Source: Bacteroidales bacterium
GTDB taxonomy: Bacteria > Bacteroidota > Bacteroidia > Bacteroidales > UBA932
Assembly (NCBI GenBank): GCA_017454335.1
Contig: JAFTDE010000026.1
Span: 1-62,297, forward strand
DNA: 62,297 bases
Direction of reading: 5' to 3'
Under the pieces are notes generated by a model that had not been told where the DNA came from, made no database searches, and was given only the letters and a program-made list of their open reading frames with translations. Positions 7,731 through 19,072 of the stretch are shown here, piece by piece. Made by a program: the position numbers and the translations under genes. Each line of letters starts with the position of its first letter. Position 1 is the stretch's first letter.

Positions 7731-8296
7731 CAGGGCCGGATGATTTCGACGGTGCCGTCCACCGCCAGTTTGATGATCTGCGAAGCCCGGCCGGTCGATT
7801 CCGCTTCCAGCTTGGGGCTGACGATGTAGTCCACCGCGTCGCGGATGGACTGCGGAATGTCCTTGAAGCGTTTCGGCGTGGGCTCGCCGGAAATGTTCGC
7901 CGAGGTGGAGACGATGGGGCGGCGCAGCCGGAAGGCCAGCTGGCGGCAGTGCTCGCTCAGCGGGATGCGGATGCCGACCGATCCGTCTTCGGCCACCACG
8001 TTCGGGGCCAGGTGCTCGGCGCCCGGGTAGATGATGGTCATCGGAGCGTCGTTGACCTCGACCAGGTCGATGGCCATCGGCGGGATCTCCCGGATGTAGC
8101 GGGCCACCATGTCCAGGTCGCAGGCCAGCAGGACCAGGGCCTTGGACTCGGCGCGCTGCTTGATTTCATAGACGCGTGCGACCGCCTTCTCGTTCGTGGC
8201 GTCGCAGCCGATCCCCCAGACCGTATCGGTGGGGTAGAGGATCACGCCGCCGTCCTTGAGCACCCGGACGGCCTCTGCAAGTACCTGGGCATCCAT
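7730..8296 (-). CDS. tsaC: L-threonylcarbamoyladenylate synthase (TsaC/YrdC-Sua5 family)
   Basis: 188 residues. It makes threonylcarbamoyl-AMP from threonine, bicarbonate and ATP, the first step of t6A37 tRNA modification. Typical motifs are GGVILYPTDTVWGIGCDA near the N-terminus and PIVSTSANISGEPTP near 130-145. The frame stays open far upstream, but the upstream part is only antisense to the rhomboid gene. I start at ATG 8296, where TGATG couples it to the rhomboid stop. This is a single-domain YrdC-type protein without the Sua5 C-terminal domain. Confidence 0.93.
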   Translation of the reverse strand: MDAQVLAEAVRVLKDGGVILYPTDTVWGIGCDATNEKAVARVYEIKQRAESKALVLLACDLDMVARYIREIPPMAIDLVEVNDAPMTIIYPGAEHLAPNVVAEDGSVGIRIPLSEHCRQLAFRLRRPIVSTSANISGEPTPKRFKDIPQSIRDAVDYIVSPKLEAESTGRASQIIKLAVDGTVEIIRP

Positions 8297-8970
8297 CAGT
8301 ATCTGTCGAATAAGGTTCCTCTCTTGCGCCACCACAGGATCAGGATCCAGCCGACCAGCATGCCGCCCAGGTGGGCGAAATGGGCCACGCCGTCCGCCGT
8401 TCCGGTGATGCCGGTCAGCAGTTCGATGCCCACGAAGATCAGCACCCAGGCCTTGGCGGACAGGGTGATGGGCGGGAAGATCAGGGTCAGGCGGGCCGTC
8501 GGGAACAGCATCGCGTAGCCGATCAGTACGCCGTAGATCGCGCCGGACGCCCCGACCGTCGGGGTCATTTTCAGCTGCATGTAGCTCTGGGCCGCGGCCT
8601 GGGACCCGTCCGCGATCTTGTCCATCAGCGAGGCGGCCTGGATGGCCTCGACGCCGAGGTGCAGGGCCGCGGCGCCCAGTCCGCACAGGAAATAGAAGAT
8701 CAGGAACTTGCGGGTTCCGATCATCCGCTCCACCACGCAGCCGAAGATGTACAGGGCGTACATGTTGAAGAAGATGTGCCAGATGCTGCCGTGCATGAAC
8801 ATGTGGGTGAGGATCTGCCACCAGTGGAAATACTGCGAAGTCGGGTAGAACAGCGCGAAGGTGGAGATCATGAAGTTTTCGTTGATCAGCGTCGCCACGT
8901 ACAGGATCACGTTGATCACGAGCAGGTTCCTGGTGACGGTGGGGATATTGCTGAAGTTTTGTCCAAACAT
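8296..8970 (-). CDS. Rhomboid family intramembrane serine protease
   Basis: 224 residues with about six hydrophobic segments. The catalytic dyad is visible as Ser142 in GASGAIYG and His200 in AHLGGM; the L1-loop region and the HxxxN-type motif (HIFFN, near 65-69) are also present. It cleaves transmembrane substrates within the inner membrane; the substrate is unknown. Residues 110-132 form an alanine-rich insertion between helices. It begins 7 bases after the mutL stop and its stop overlaps the tsaC start. Confidence 0.93.
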   Translation of the reverse strand: MFGQNFSNIPTVTRNLLVINVILYVATLINENFMISTFALFYPTSQYFHWWQILTHMFMHGSIWHIFFNMYALYIFGCVVERMIGTRKFLIFYFLCGLGAAALHLGVEAIQAASLMDKIADGSQAAAQSYMQLKMTPTVGASGAIYGVLIGYAMLFPTARLTLIFPPITLSAKAWVLIFVGIELLTGITGTADGVAHFAHLGGMLVGWILILWWRKRGTLFDRY

Positions 8971-8977
8971 AGGCTTG

Positions 8978-10780
8978 TCAGAATTTTTTGTCCATTTCGT
9001 CCATCCCGATGATGGAAACGATGCGTTTGCCGCTGTAGGTCATCTCGGCGTTGTCGCAGGCGAACAGGGCGTCGGTCAGCTGCTGGGCCTCGACGGGGGA
9101 GGTCAGGGGATCGGCGCTCATCGAACCCAGCGTGGCGAATTTCTGCGCCATCGAAGACCGCATCACCTCCGGCAGGGAGCTGCCGCTGTCCGACAGCACC
9201 AGCACCAGGTCGGAGATCATCTGCTCGACCTTGCCGGCCTCGCAGCTGAATCCTTCCGGCACGCCGTTCACGATGACGGTATCCGTCCCGAAGGGAGCGA
9301 TGTCGAATCCCAGCGAGGCGAGCAGTTCCGCCTTGTCTTCGAACAGCAGGCGCTGGGCGGCGCCCACCTGGACATGGACCGGGAACATGGCGGTCTGGGT
9401 GATGTGGATATCGCTCTGCAGCGCGCGGAGGGCCCGTTCATACAGCACCCGTTCCCGGGCCCGGCGCACATGGATGGCCATCACGCCCGAAACGACGGGG
9501 GTCAGGATGTATTTCCCCTGCAGGATCAGGCAGCGGGAGGCCGGGAGGGTCCGCTGCTCGAACAGCACGCCGTAGTCCTCGTGCTTGCGGTCCGGGGTGA
9601 AGGCCGGCGCGGAAGCCTGCTGCGGGAACTGCGGGGCGTCGAATCCTTCCAGGGCCGACTCGAAGGGGTTGTAGTTCGGGTCGAAGTCGACCCGGGGCGC
9701 GCTCACGCCGCCGCGGTATTCCTCGAAGCTGGGTCCCAGCTGGGGCAGTTCCACGGCGCCCTCGCGGTCGAAGTCGATGCTGGCGTTGAAGGCGTTGCGA
9801 CCCAGCGTCTCCTTGACGCAGGCGTACAGGATCTGGAACAGGACGGTGTCGTCCTCGAATTTGATTTCCGTCTTGGTCGGGTGGATGTTCACGTCGATCG
9901 CACCCGGGTCGATGTCCAGGAAGATGAAGTACGAGGGGGTCAGCCCCTCGGGCATCAGCTCTTCGTAGGCCTTCATCACGGCCTTGTGCAGGTAGGGGCT
10001 GCGGAAATAGCGTCCGTTCACGAAGAGGAACTGGTTCCCCAGGGTCTTGCGGGCGCTCTCGGGGCGGCCGACGAAACCGTGGATGTGCGCGACGGAGGTC
10101 TGCGCATCCAGGTCCACGATGTCTCCCACGACGCCGGCACCCAGCAGGTCCTGGATGCGGAACTTGAGGGACTTGGCGGGTTTCAGCACGAACATCTCGC
10201 GCCCGTTGTGGGTCAGGCTGAACCCGATCTCGGGCCGGGTCAGCGCGACGCGCGTGAACTCCTCGACGATGTGCCGCAGCTCGACGTTGTCGGTCTTGAG
10301 GAACTTGCGGCGGGCGGGGGTGTTGTAGAAGAGGTTGCGGACGGCGAAGTTGCTGCCGACGGGGGCGCTGACGGTGGAGGTCTTGACCTCGTTGAACCCG
10401 CCCGTGACCACCTGGGTGGCGGTTTCGTCCTGGGCGCGGCGGGTGCGCAGCGTCACTTCGGCGACGGCGGCGATCGAGGCCAGCGCCTCGCCGCGGAATC
10501 CGTAGCTGGCGATGCGGTCCAGGTCTTCGGCGGTCTCGATCTTGGAGGTCGCGTGCCGCTCGAAGCACAGCACGGCGTCCGCGGGGCTCATCCCGCATCC
10601 GTTGTCGATGACCTGGATCAGGGTGCGCCCGGCATCCGTCACCACGACGGAAATCTGCGTTGCGCCGGCGTCCACGGCGTTCTCCACCAGCTCCTTGACC
10701 ACCGAGGCGGGCCGCTGGACGACTTCGCCCGCGGCGATCATGTTGGCGATCTGCGCCGGGAGGATCTTCAGTTTGCCCAT
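8978..10780 (-). CDS. mutL: DNA mismatch repair protein MutL
   Basis: 600 residues. MutL links MutS mismatch recognition to strand incision. The N-terminal GHKL ATPase is intact: IAAGEVV and VKELVENAVDAG near 16-38, DNGCGM near 60, SYGFRGEAL near 92-100. The C-terminal dimerisation domain ends in DEMDKKF. The metal-binding endonuclease motif DQHAxxE(x4)E reads HVRRARERVLYE here, keeping the two Glu but not the Asp and His, and no CPxGRP-like motif is seen, so nuclease activity is doubtful. It lies 4 bases downstream of a small membrane-protein gene and leads the chain of overlapping genes down to radA. Confidence 0.96.
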   Translation of the reverse strand: MGKLKILPAQIANMIAAGEVVQRPASVVKELVENAVDAGATQISVVVTDAGRTLIQVIDNGCGMSPADAVLCFERHATSKIETAEDLDRIASYGFRGEALASIAAVAEVTLRTRRAQDETATQVVTGGFNEVKTSTVSAPVGSNFAVRNLFYNTPARRKFLKTDNVELRHIVEEFTRVALTRPEIGFSLTHNGREMFVLKPAKSLKFRIQDLLGAGVVGDIVDLDAQTSVAHIHGFVGRPESARKTLGNQFLFVNGRYFRSPYLHKAVMKAYEELMPEGLTPSYFIFLDIDPGAIDVNIHPTKTEIKFEDDTVLFQILYACVKETLGRNAFNASIDFDREGAVELPQLGPSFEEYRGGVSAPRVDFDPNYNPFESALEGFDAPQFPQQASAPAFTPDRKHEDYGVLFEQRTLPASRCLILQGKYILTPVVSGVMAIHVRRARERVLYERALRALQSDIHITQTAMFPVHVQVGAAQRLLFEDKAELLASLGFDIAPFGTDTVIVNGVPEGFSCEAGKVEQMISDLVLVLSDSGSSLPEVMRSSMAQKFATLGSMSADPLTSPVEAQQLTDALFACDNAEMTYSGKRIVSIIGMDEMDKKF

Positions 10781-10784
10781 ACCG

Positions 10785-11087
10785 CTACAGCAGGGAATAG
10801 AATTTCGCGATGAAGTACAGCACGGCGAAGATCAGGATCAGCGATACGATGCCGATGATGGTCTGGACCTTGCTGTTGCTGGAGGCGGTGCGGCGGTAGT
10901 TGCCGTCCCGCCAGGCTCCCTTGATGTAGGATCCCGGGGCGTAGCCCTTCTCCCGGACGGCCTTGTCCTTGCTCCCGTCCACGGCGCCGAACATCTCCTT
11001 GCGCGCTTCTTCTTCCTTGTCGTAGTAGATCGGTTTGTAGTTGAACACACGGTGTTCGCTCTCACCGAAAAAATTGAACAGTCCCAT
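10785..11087 (-). CDS. Conserved small protein with one C-terminal membrane helix
   Basis: 100 residues from ATG 11087. The frame extends further upstream but runs into the promoter region, so I choose MGLFNFFG as start. The N-terminal 70 residues are soluble and charged (RVFNYKPIYYDKEEEARKE), followed by a single hydrophobic helix at about 78-97. From memory, similar proteins occur beside mutL in other Bacteroidetes, but no function is known to me. A TATCTTTG -7 element (11094-11101, minus) ends 6 bases before the ATG, giving a near-leaderless mRNA. It heads the operon that runs to radA. Confidence 0.8.
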   Translation of the reverse strand: MGLFNFFGESEHRVFNYKPIYYDKEEEARKEMFGAVDGSKDKAVREKGYAPGSYIKGAWRDGNYRRTASSNSKVQTIIGIVSLILIFAVLYFIAKFYSLL

Positions 11088-11093
11088 AATATG

Positions 11094-11127
11094 CAAAGAT
11101 AAGTAATTTCTTTTTTGCCTATATTTG
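11094..11127. promoter_or_regulatory. Divergent -7 elements between the mutL operon and the pectinesterase gene
   Basis: The minus-strand TATCTTTG (11094-11101) serves the small protein/mutL operon, and the plus-strand TATATTTG (11120-11127) serves the pectinesterase gene, whose ATG is 24 bases downstream. Neither has a clear TTG at -33. Confidence 0.6.
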
Positions 11128-11151
11128 TATTTGTTAGACAATAACCAAATC

Positions 11152-14519
<3,368 letters not shown>

Positions 14520-14522
14520 GAG

Positions 14523-14999
14523 ATGGAATACAGAACAGGTCTGGGATACGACGTGCACGCGCTGCGCCCCGCCCTGCCGATGTGGCTGTGCGGGGTGCGG
14601 GTGCCGTCGGAAGTCGGTTTCGTCGCCCATTCGGACGGGGACGTGGCCATCCATGCGCTGTGCGACGCCCTGCTGGGCGCAGCGGCGCTGGGGGATATCG
14701 GGCACCATTTCCCGGATACGGATCCGGCCTGGAAGGGCGTGGACAGCAAACTGCTGCTGCGGCGTGTCGTGGAGATGGTCCGGGCGGCGGGGTATGCCGT
14801 GGGGAATGTCGATGTGACCATCGCCCTGCAGGCGCCGAAGATCGGAGCGCTGGTCCCTGAGATGCGCGCCTGCCTCGCCGGCGTGATGGGCGTTCCGGAG
14901 GACCGGGTCAGCGTCAAGGCCACTACGACCGAGCGCCTGGGCTTTGTCGGGCGGGGCGAAGGATGCGAAGTCTGGGCGATTGCAACGATTTGTAAATAA
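14523..14999 (+). CDS. ispF: 2-C-methyl-D-erythritol 2,4-cyclodiphosphate synthase IspF
   Basis: 158 residues, full length. It catalyses cyclisation in the non-mevalonate isoprenoid pathway as a trimer with a zinc site. The zinc ligands are visible as Asp10 and His12 (GYDVHAL) and His44; the loop DIGHHFPDTDP and the C-terminal TTTERLGFVGRGEG motif are intact. It starts 3 bases after the esterase stop, so it rides on the esterase transcript, an odd pairing of core metabolism with secreted enzymes. Confidence 0.97.
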   Translation: MEYRTGLGYDVHALRPALPMWLCGVRVPSEVGFVAHSDGDVAIHALCDALLGAAALGDIGHHFPDTDPAWKGVDSKLLLRRVVEMVRAAGYAVGNVDVTIALQAPKIGALVPEMRACLAGVMGVPEDRVSVKATTTERLGFVGRGEGCEVWAIATICK

Positions 15000-15004
15000 T
15001 TTTT

Positions 15005-15034
15005 TTGCAAATTCGAGAAAGAATCGTACATTTG
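15005..15034 (+). promoter_or_regulatory. Promoter of the tRNA-Gln gene
   Basis: TTG (15005-15007), 19-base spacer, TACATTTG (15027-15034): a complete match to the TTG-N19-TAnnTTTG arrangement, 19 bases before the tRNA. Confidence 0.8.
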
Positions 15035-15053
15035 CAGTCCCTTTGCGGGATAT

Positions 15054-15124
15054 TGAGATATGGTGTAATGGTAGCACTACAGATTCTGGCTCTGTCAGTG
15101 AGGGTTCGAGTCCTTCTATCTCAA
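15054..15124 (+). tRNA. tRNA-Gln(CTG)
   Basis: Cloverleaf by hand: acceptor TGAGATA/TATCTCA (15054-15060 with 15117-15123), discriminator A15124; anticodon stem ACAGA/TCTGT with loop TTCTGGC, anticodon CTG; T stem GAGGG/CCTTC with loop TTCGAGT. No encoded CCA. The U1-A72 acceptor pair is usual for glutamine tRNA. Confidence 0.93.
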
Positions 15125-15126
15125 CT

Positions 15127-15156
15127 AAAATCAGCCTTTTAAGCTGATTTTTATTT
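15127..15156 (+). terminator. Terminator between the two tRNAs
   Basis: AAAATCAGC (15127-15135) pairs with GCTGATTTT (15143-15151), followed by an A/T-rich TATTTT tract. Confidence 0.65.
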
Positions 15157-15169
15157 TGACAACAATGAT

Positions 15170-15243
15170 GGCGGGGTAGCTCAGCTGGTTAGAGCGTCGG
15201 ATTCATAATCCGGAGGTCGTGGGATCGTGACCCACTCCCGCTA
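15170..15243 (+). tRNA. tRNA-Met(CAT)
   Basis: Acceptor GGCGGGG (15170-15176) with TCCCGCT (15236-15242), including two G-T pairs; discriminator A. D-arm with GCTCAG; anticodon stem with loop TTCATAA, anticodon CAT 15204-15206; T stem GTGGG/CCCAC. The elongator type is more likely than initiator or lysidine Ile, but these cannot be separated with certainty by eye. The T loop reads ATCGTGA instead of the usual TTCGAAT type: positions 54 and 58 are swapped from T/A to A/T. Confidence 0.88.
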
Positions 15244-15244
15244 C

Positions 15245-15270
15245 GAAAACTCCCCGTGGGAGTTTTCTTC
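15245..15270 (+). terminator. Terminator after tRNA-Met
   Basis: Perfect 10-bp inverted repeat GAAAACTCCC/GGGAGTTTTC (15245-15254 and 15258-15267) around CGT, starting 2 bases after the tRNA. Confidence 0.65.
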
Positions 15271-15289
15271 GCGGGAGTCCTTTGACTCA

Positions 15290-15309
15290 TTGGGGGGCGT
15301 ACCCCCCAA
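15290..15309. repeat. GC-rich perfect inverted repeat
   Basis: TTGGGGGG (15290-15297) and CCCCCCAA (15302-15309) around CGTA, in the 286-base gap between tRNA-Met and the sigma-factor gene. The rest of that gap holds a promoter at 15410 and nothing else I can recognise. Confidence 0.6.
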
Positions 15310-15409
15310 ACCCCCTGGGTCGCGAAGCTCCGAGAATACATACCATAGCAAGCGGGCGAGTACGAAGTCCCTTGCACCCGACAAAATACACCATATATCG
15401 TCCGGCGCT

Positions 15410-15439
15410 TTGCACAGCGGCGGTTTTTTTTTACTTTTG
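15410..15439 (+). promoter_or_regulatory. Promoter of the sigma-factor operon
   Basis: TTG (15410-15412, within TTTG), 19-base spacer, TACTTTTG (15432-15439). The leader to ATG 15530 is about 90 bases. Confidence 0.75.
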
Positions 15440-15529
15440 TCTTTTGTGTCAAGATGTTTTCTTCAAACTGAACGGTCGGTTCTGATTCCGGTTTTTTCGG
15501 AGACGTATTCCGCGGTACTGTGTGTTTAT

Positions 15530-16114
15530 ATGGAAGAAACAAGGAAATCGCAAGTGCACCTGGAATGGGATGAGCAGGATCTGGCCGGATTCTGCTCGGA
15601 GGGAAACAAGTCGGCGGCGGAAGAGCTGTATAGGAGATATGCAGCCAGGTTGTATACACTTTGCCGCCGCTATATGGGGGAGGATGAAGAGGCGAAGGAC
15701 CTGATGCAGGAAACGCTCCTGCGGGCTCTGGACAAGATTTCGACCTACCGGTACACCGGGCGCGGATCCCTGTACGGATGGATCAGCCGGATTGCCGTCA
15801 ACAAGGCGGTCAACCAGATAAAGAGACGGCGGTGGCGATATGTCCCGCTGGATGTCCGGTTCCGGGACAGCATTCCGGATCCGTCGGAAGAGGAGATGGC
15901 CGCGCTGCCGCAGGAAAAACTGCTGTCGTGGATTTCCGCCTTGCCCGATATGCGAAGGGCCGTCTTCAACCTGTACTGCCTGGACGGGTACTCGCACCGG
16001 GACATCGGTGAAATGCTGGGAATCAGCGAGAAGGCTTCGGCCAGCACCCTGGCCAAGGCCAGGAAGCAACTGAAAGAAGAAATCAGAAAATATCAGAAAG
16101 GACAGGACAAATGA
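15530..16114 (+). CDS. ECF-type RNA polymerase sigma factor
   Basis: 194 residues from ATG 15530; the frame is open further upstream but crosses the promoter. Sigma region 2 is seen at about 30-100 (LYRRYAARLYTLCRRYMG, DLMQETLLRAL, GRGSLYGWISRIAVNKAVNQ) and region 4 at about 130-185 (LPDMRRAVFNLYCLDGYSHRDIGEMLGISEKAS). It directs transcription of an unknown regulon, probably including its own operon. Its stop overlaps the ATG of the anti-sigma-like gene (ATGA, 16111-16114), the normal arrangement for a sigma/anti-sigma pair. Confidence 0.93.
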   Translation: MEETRKSQVHLEWDEQDLAGFCSEGNKSAAEELYRRYAARLYTLCRRYMGEDEEAKDLMQETLLRALDKISTYRYTGRGSLYGWISRIAVNKAVNQIKRRRWRYVPLDVRFRDSIPDPSEEEMAALPQEKLLSWISALPDMRRAVFNLYCLDGYSHRDIGEMLGISEKASASTLAKARKQLKEEIRKYQKGQDK

Positions 16115-17322
16115 GAAAGTGGGAAGACATGGTGAAAGACAAGCTGGAAGGGTACGAAAGTGCCCTGCCGGAGGGGGGGCTGGCCGCATTCCTTGCCGGC
16201 GGGGAAAAGGTGACCGCTTCTCCGGCCCGGCGGGCTGCGCCGTGGATCTGGGGATTGGGCGCCGTCGCCGCTGCCGGCCTGGCTGCCGTCCTGTTCCTGC
16301 GCCAGCCGGCCGTTCCCGTTGAAAGCGTCCCGGCCGCCTCCCGGCAGGAGGTGGCGGTGACCCGGACAATGCCGTCAGGGGAGCAGGATCCGATGCCGGA
16401 CACACGGGTGGCGTCCGTGCTGGTCCCGTCCGCTCCGAAGACCGTTCAGGGTCCTGAGCCTGGGGAGCAGCGACAGTCCGGAGACGGCCTCCGCTGGACG
16501 GAAAACACCGTCGAAACGACCGGGGAGAGCGATTCTTCTGAGCCGGCGCCCGAAACGGATCCGGGCGATCCGGCGGACGGGCCCGTGACGCCCGGGGCAA
16601 AGGATGAAGCTCCGGTATCCACGGCTTCTCCTTTTCTCCCGGATCGGGCTGTGGACAGAAGCGTGCATCTCACGGTCGCCCCTGCGGCCGGTTTGATTAC
16701 CGGCGGCAGTTTGCTGGCGGCCATGGCTACGTCTTTTTTCCGCGTGGGTGATGTCATGCAAACCAGCCGGACGCAGGGGACTTTTAGAGAAGCCAGCGCA
16801 CACTCTTTTAACCAGGATGAAACGGATGTCCGTCAGTATCCGCTGTCCGGATCTCCGGTGCATGGCTATCCGCTTAAACTGGGTGTGTCGGTACGGGTAC
16901 CTGTCGCGGACAGGCTGTTTGTTTCGACTGGGCTTTCATACGCGCGGTACCAATCGTCATTGACCTTTTCGGGGATGGGGGGAAAGAAGCAGCTGGCGCA
17001 TTACCTGGGCATTCCACTGCGTCTGGATCGAATCATTGCCTCCAACGGACGCTGGGACGCCTATATCGGAGCGGGTATCGAGGGGGATTACTGCGTGGGA
17101 GCCACGCTGGGGGGCGCTCCGGTCGGAAAGGACGGCTTTGGCCTTTCCCTGATGGGCGCAGGCGGCGTTCAGTGGAATTTTACGGACGCCCTGGGCCTGT
17201 ATGTGGAACCGGAGATAATCTGGGCCGTGCCTTCGGAGCGTCGCGTCCTGATGACCTACCGGACGGAACACCCTTTCATGCTTTCCGTGACAGGCGGTAT
17301 AAGAGTGAACATCGGCAAATAA
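16111..17322 (+). CDS. Membrane-anchored anti-sigma-like protein with C-terminal beta-barrel domain
   Basis: 403 residues. Residues 1-40 are a short cytoplasmic segment (WEDMVKDKLEGYESALPEGG), 43-63 a single membrane helix, about 65-180 a Pro/Glu/Ser/Thr-rich linker, and about 185-403 alternating beta strands with aromatic girdles (LFVSTGLSYARYQSSLTF, LGLYVEPEIIW, FMLSVTGGIRVNIG) like OmpA/PorT-type barrels. Overlap with the sigma gene argues for anti-sigma function of the N-terminal segment. How a helix in the inner membrane coexists with a barrel in the outer membrane is unclear; the linker may span the periplasm or the protein may be processed. From memory, this architecture occurs behind sigma genes in other Bacteroidetes. 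Confidence 0.75.
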   Translation: MRKWEDMVKDKLEGYESALPEGGLAAFLAGGEKVTASPARRAAPWIWGLGAVAAAGLAAVLFLRQPAVPVESVPAASRQEVAVTRTMPSGEQDPMPDTRVASVLVPSAPKTVQGPEPGEQRQSGDGLRWTENTVETTGESDSSEPAPETDPGDPADGPVTPGAKDEAPVSTASPFLPDRAVDRSVHLTVAPAAGLITGGSLLAAMATSFFRVGDVMQTSRTQGTFREASAHSFNQDETDVRQYPLSGSPVHGYPLKLGVSVRVPVADRLFVSTGLSYARYQSSLTFSGMGGKKQLAHYLGIPLRLDRIIASNGRWDAYIGAGIEGDYCVGATLGGAPVGKDGFGLSLMGAGGVQWNFTDALGLYVEPEIIWAVPSERRVLMTYRTEHPFMLSVTGGIRVNIGK

Positions 17323-17334
17323 TACGAATACCTT

Positions 17335-18426
17335 ATGAACTATTTGACAATCTTCCTGGCCGTGCTGCTGGGTTCGTTCAATCCCCAGTTGGACGGCGAT
17401 TATGTCTTCCGGCCGCATACGGGCTTTGGAATATCTGCCGGGTATACGCTGACCGTGGATGACATCCGCCTGAACCCCGGTGTGGAGTACACCGGCGCAT
17501 TCAAACCGTCGACGTGGTCCTCGGACCTTCTGACAGGTCCCCGGCAGGCTCACCGGGCGGCGCTCGGAGTGTCCTATGGCCCCTTTGCCCTGAACCTGTC
17601 GCAGGAGTTCGGATCGTCGCTGAAGGAGAGCCTGTCCGGATCGTTGGGCTTCCATGCGGATTCCTATACACTGGACGTGCAGTATACGGGTTTTGCTGCC
17701 ATGCCCCGGGCGGACAGCCCGATCATGCTTTCGGGTACGTTCGGCGGCGGGTCTCAAGGCGCCCCGGCCTCTTCCTCCGCCCGGATCCGGTCTCTGGCGG
17801 TGAACGGGGAATATGCTTTCAGCCGGCAGTTTACGCTTCTTTCCGTTTACGACGGCCGGTCGGTCCAGCGCCGCTCGCACGGGTCCTGGCTGGTAGCCGC
17901 CGGATACCGGCGCGGATGGGAGGTGCTGGATGCGGAGGATACGCAGTTGATCTCCCTCATGAGGCGTTTTGGACGTTTCGCGACGGACCAGGTGTCGCTG
18001 GGCGGCGGTTATGCTTTCAACTGGGTGCTTTTCCACCGCGATGCCGAAAGTCCCGCGGACCTGCAGGGCCTCCGGAACCTGACATTCAACATCACCGCCA
18101 TACCCTTGCTGACATGCTATAACGGGGCCCTCTCCCAGCAGTACAAGGAGAGGTATGATTGGGGTTTTGTGCCCGGTCCGTACACGGAGGAAATCGCAAA
18201 AAGCTATCGTTCCTGCGGACGCATCCAGCCCAATTTCACGGTCCGCACCGGACTTGTGTACCACGTCGGCCGTTTCTTCGTCAATGCCTGTGCCTCCTAC
18301 AGCCGTTTCGCCCTCTCCGGCAAACAGGTGCGGATAGAATCCTCCTTCCAGGACGCCGCTTTCTTCTCCCTGAACAAGACGGCCGCCGACTGGACGGTTT
18401 CCCTTCGGCTGAACTATCTTTTCTGA
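17335..18426 (+). CDS. Secreted outer-membrane beta-barrel-like protein (possibly DUF4421 type)
   Basis: 363 residues starting at ATG 17335, 12 bases after the anti-sigma-like gene. A short hydrophobic N-terminus (MNYLTIFLAVLLGSF) is likely a signal peptide. The remainder is a run of amphipathic beta strands (ISAGYTLTVDDIRLNPGVEY, SLGGGYAFNWVLFH) ending in SLRLNYLF, with a terminal Phe as expected for outer-membrane barrels. The fit to the DUF4421 family is from pattern memory, not a search. It is probably a target or partner of the sigma/anti-sigma pair because it shares the transcript. Confidence 0.65.
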   Translation: MNYLTIFLAVLLGSFNPQLDGDYVFRPHTGFGISAGYTLTVDDIRLNPGVEYTGAFKPSTWSSDLLTGPRQAHRAALGVSYGPFALNLSQEFGSSLKESLSGSLGFHADSYTLDVQYTGFAAMPRADSPIMLSGTFGGGSQGAPASSSARIRSLAVNGEYAFSRQFTLLSVYDGRSVQRRSHGSWLVAAGYRRGWEVLDAEDTQLISLMRRFGRFATDQVSLGGGYAFNWVLFHRDAESPADLQGLRNLTFNITAIPLLTCYNGALSQQYKERYDWGFVPGPYTEEIAKSYRSCGRIQPNFTVRTGLVYHVGRFFVNACASYSRFALSGKQVRIESSFQDAAFFSLNKTAADWTVSLRLNYLF

Positions 18427-18463
18427 TCACTGCGGGAACAGTCGCCTGTGCGGTTTCTGCGGA

Positions 18464-19072
18464 TCAACGATCGCCGGGGGAAAGGCTGGTCTCGAACAGC
18501 CGGCGGTAGACCTCGGCCTTTTTCTCCAGGGGCAGCGGATAGGCCCGGGACGTGGAGGGCATGCGCCAGAAGCGGATGGAGCGGGCTGCCAGGGTCCCTG
18601 GCCCAGGCAGCACCAGGCTCCCGCCGACAGGCGGAACCAGGCATCCGAACTCCGCCGCGACGACTTCCGTGGCTTTTTGGCCGGTGGTAACCAGTGTATC
18701 GCACAGGGGAATCTGCCGCAACAGCGCCGGGATATCTGTGGGCGTGACCACTTCCAGGAAGGCGTCTGAGGCGTTGTCCCGCAGGCGCCGCACTTCGCAG
18801 GCGGTGTCGTAGAAGGCCAGCCCTTCCTGTTCGCAGAAGGCGCGGATGGCAGTTTCGTCGAAGCGCTTCTCCCCGGGGATGCAGAAACGGTTCTTGTCCC
18901 CGAAATGGATGAGACCCAGGATACGCCAGAAGTCGTTGATCCAGTTGGGGTAGTAGAAAGGCATGCTCCAGCGGTGGGGCTGCGGCGGGAAGCTCCCCAG
19001 GAAAAGGATGCGCGCGTGGGGCGGCAGGAAGGGCTCGAAGGGATGCTTCTCGGTGGGAATGTCAGCGTGCAT
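18464..19072 (-). CDS. Uracil/hypoxanthine-DNA glycosylase superfamily protein
   Basis: 202 residues. Family 6 uracil-DNA-glycosylase-like signature: LFLGSFPP near 28-35, FYYPNWINDFW near 44-54 and the C-terminal MPSTSRAYP motif. Such enzymes remove deaminated bases, often hypoxanthine, and leave an abasic site. Its start overlaps the end of the AlkD-like gene by 11 bases, making a two-gene base-excision repair unit. It converges on the outer-membrane gene with 37 bases between stops. Confidence 0.85.
   Translation of the reverse strand: MHADIPTEKHPFEPFLPPHARILFLGSFPPQPHRWSMPFYYPNWINDFWRILGLIHFGDKNRFCIPGEKRFDETAIRAFCEQEGLAFYDTACEVRRLRDNASDAFLEVVTPTDIPALLRQIPLCDTLVTTGQKATEVVAAEFGCLVPPVGGSLVLPGPGTLAARSIRFWRMPSTSRAYPLPLEKKAEVYRRLFETSLSPGDR

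Noticed and set aside
7730-8821. Fusion of a longer N-terminal domain to the TsaC protein
   Set aside because: The extra 175 codons are antisense-frame text inside the rhomboid gene; TGATG coupling at 8296 marks the real start.
15227-15529. N-terminal extension of the sigma factor to an upstream start
   Set aside because: It would run through the end of tRNA-Met, its terminator and a full TTG-N19-TAnnTTTG promoter; the typical sigma N-terminus begins at 15530.
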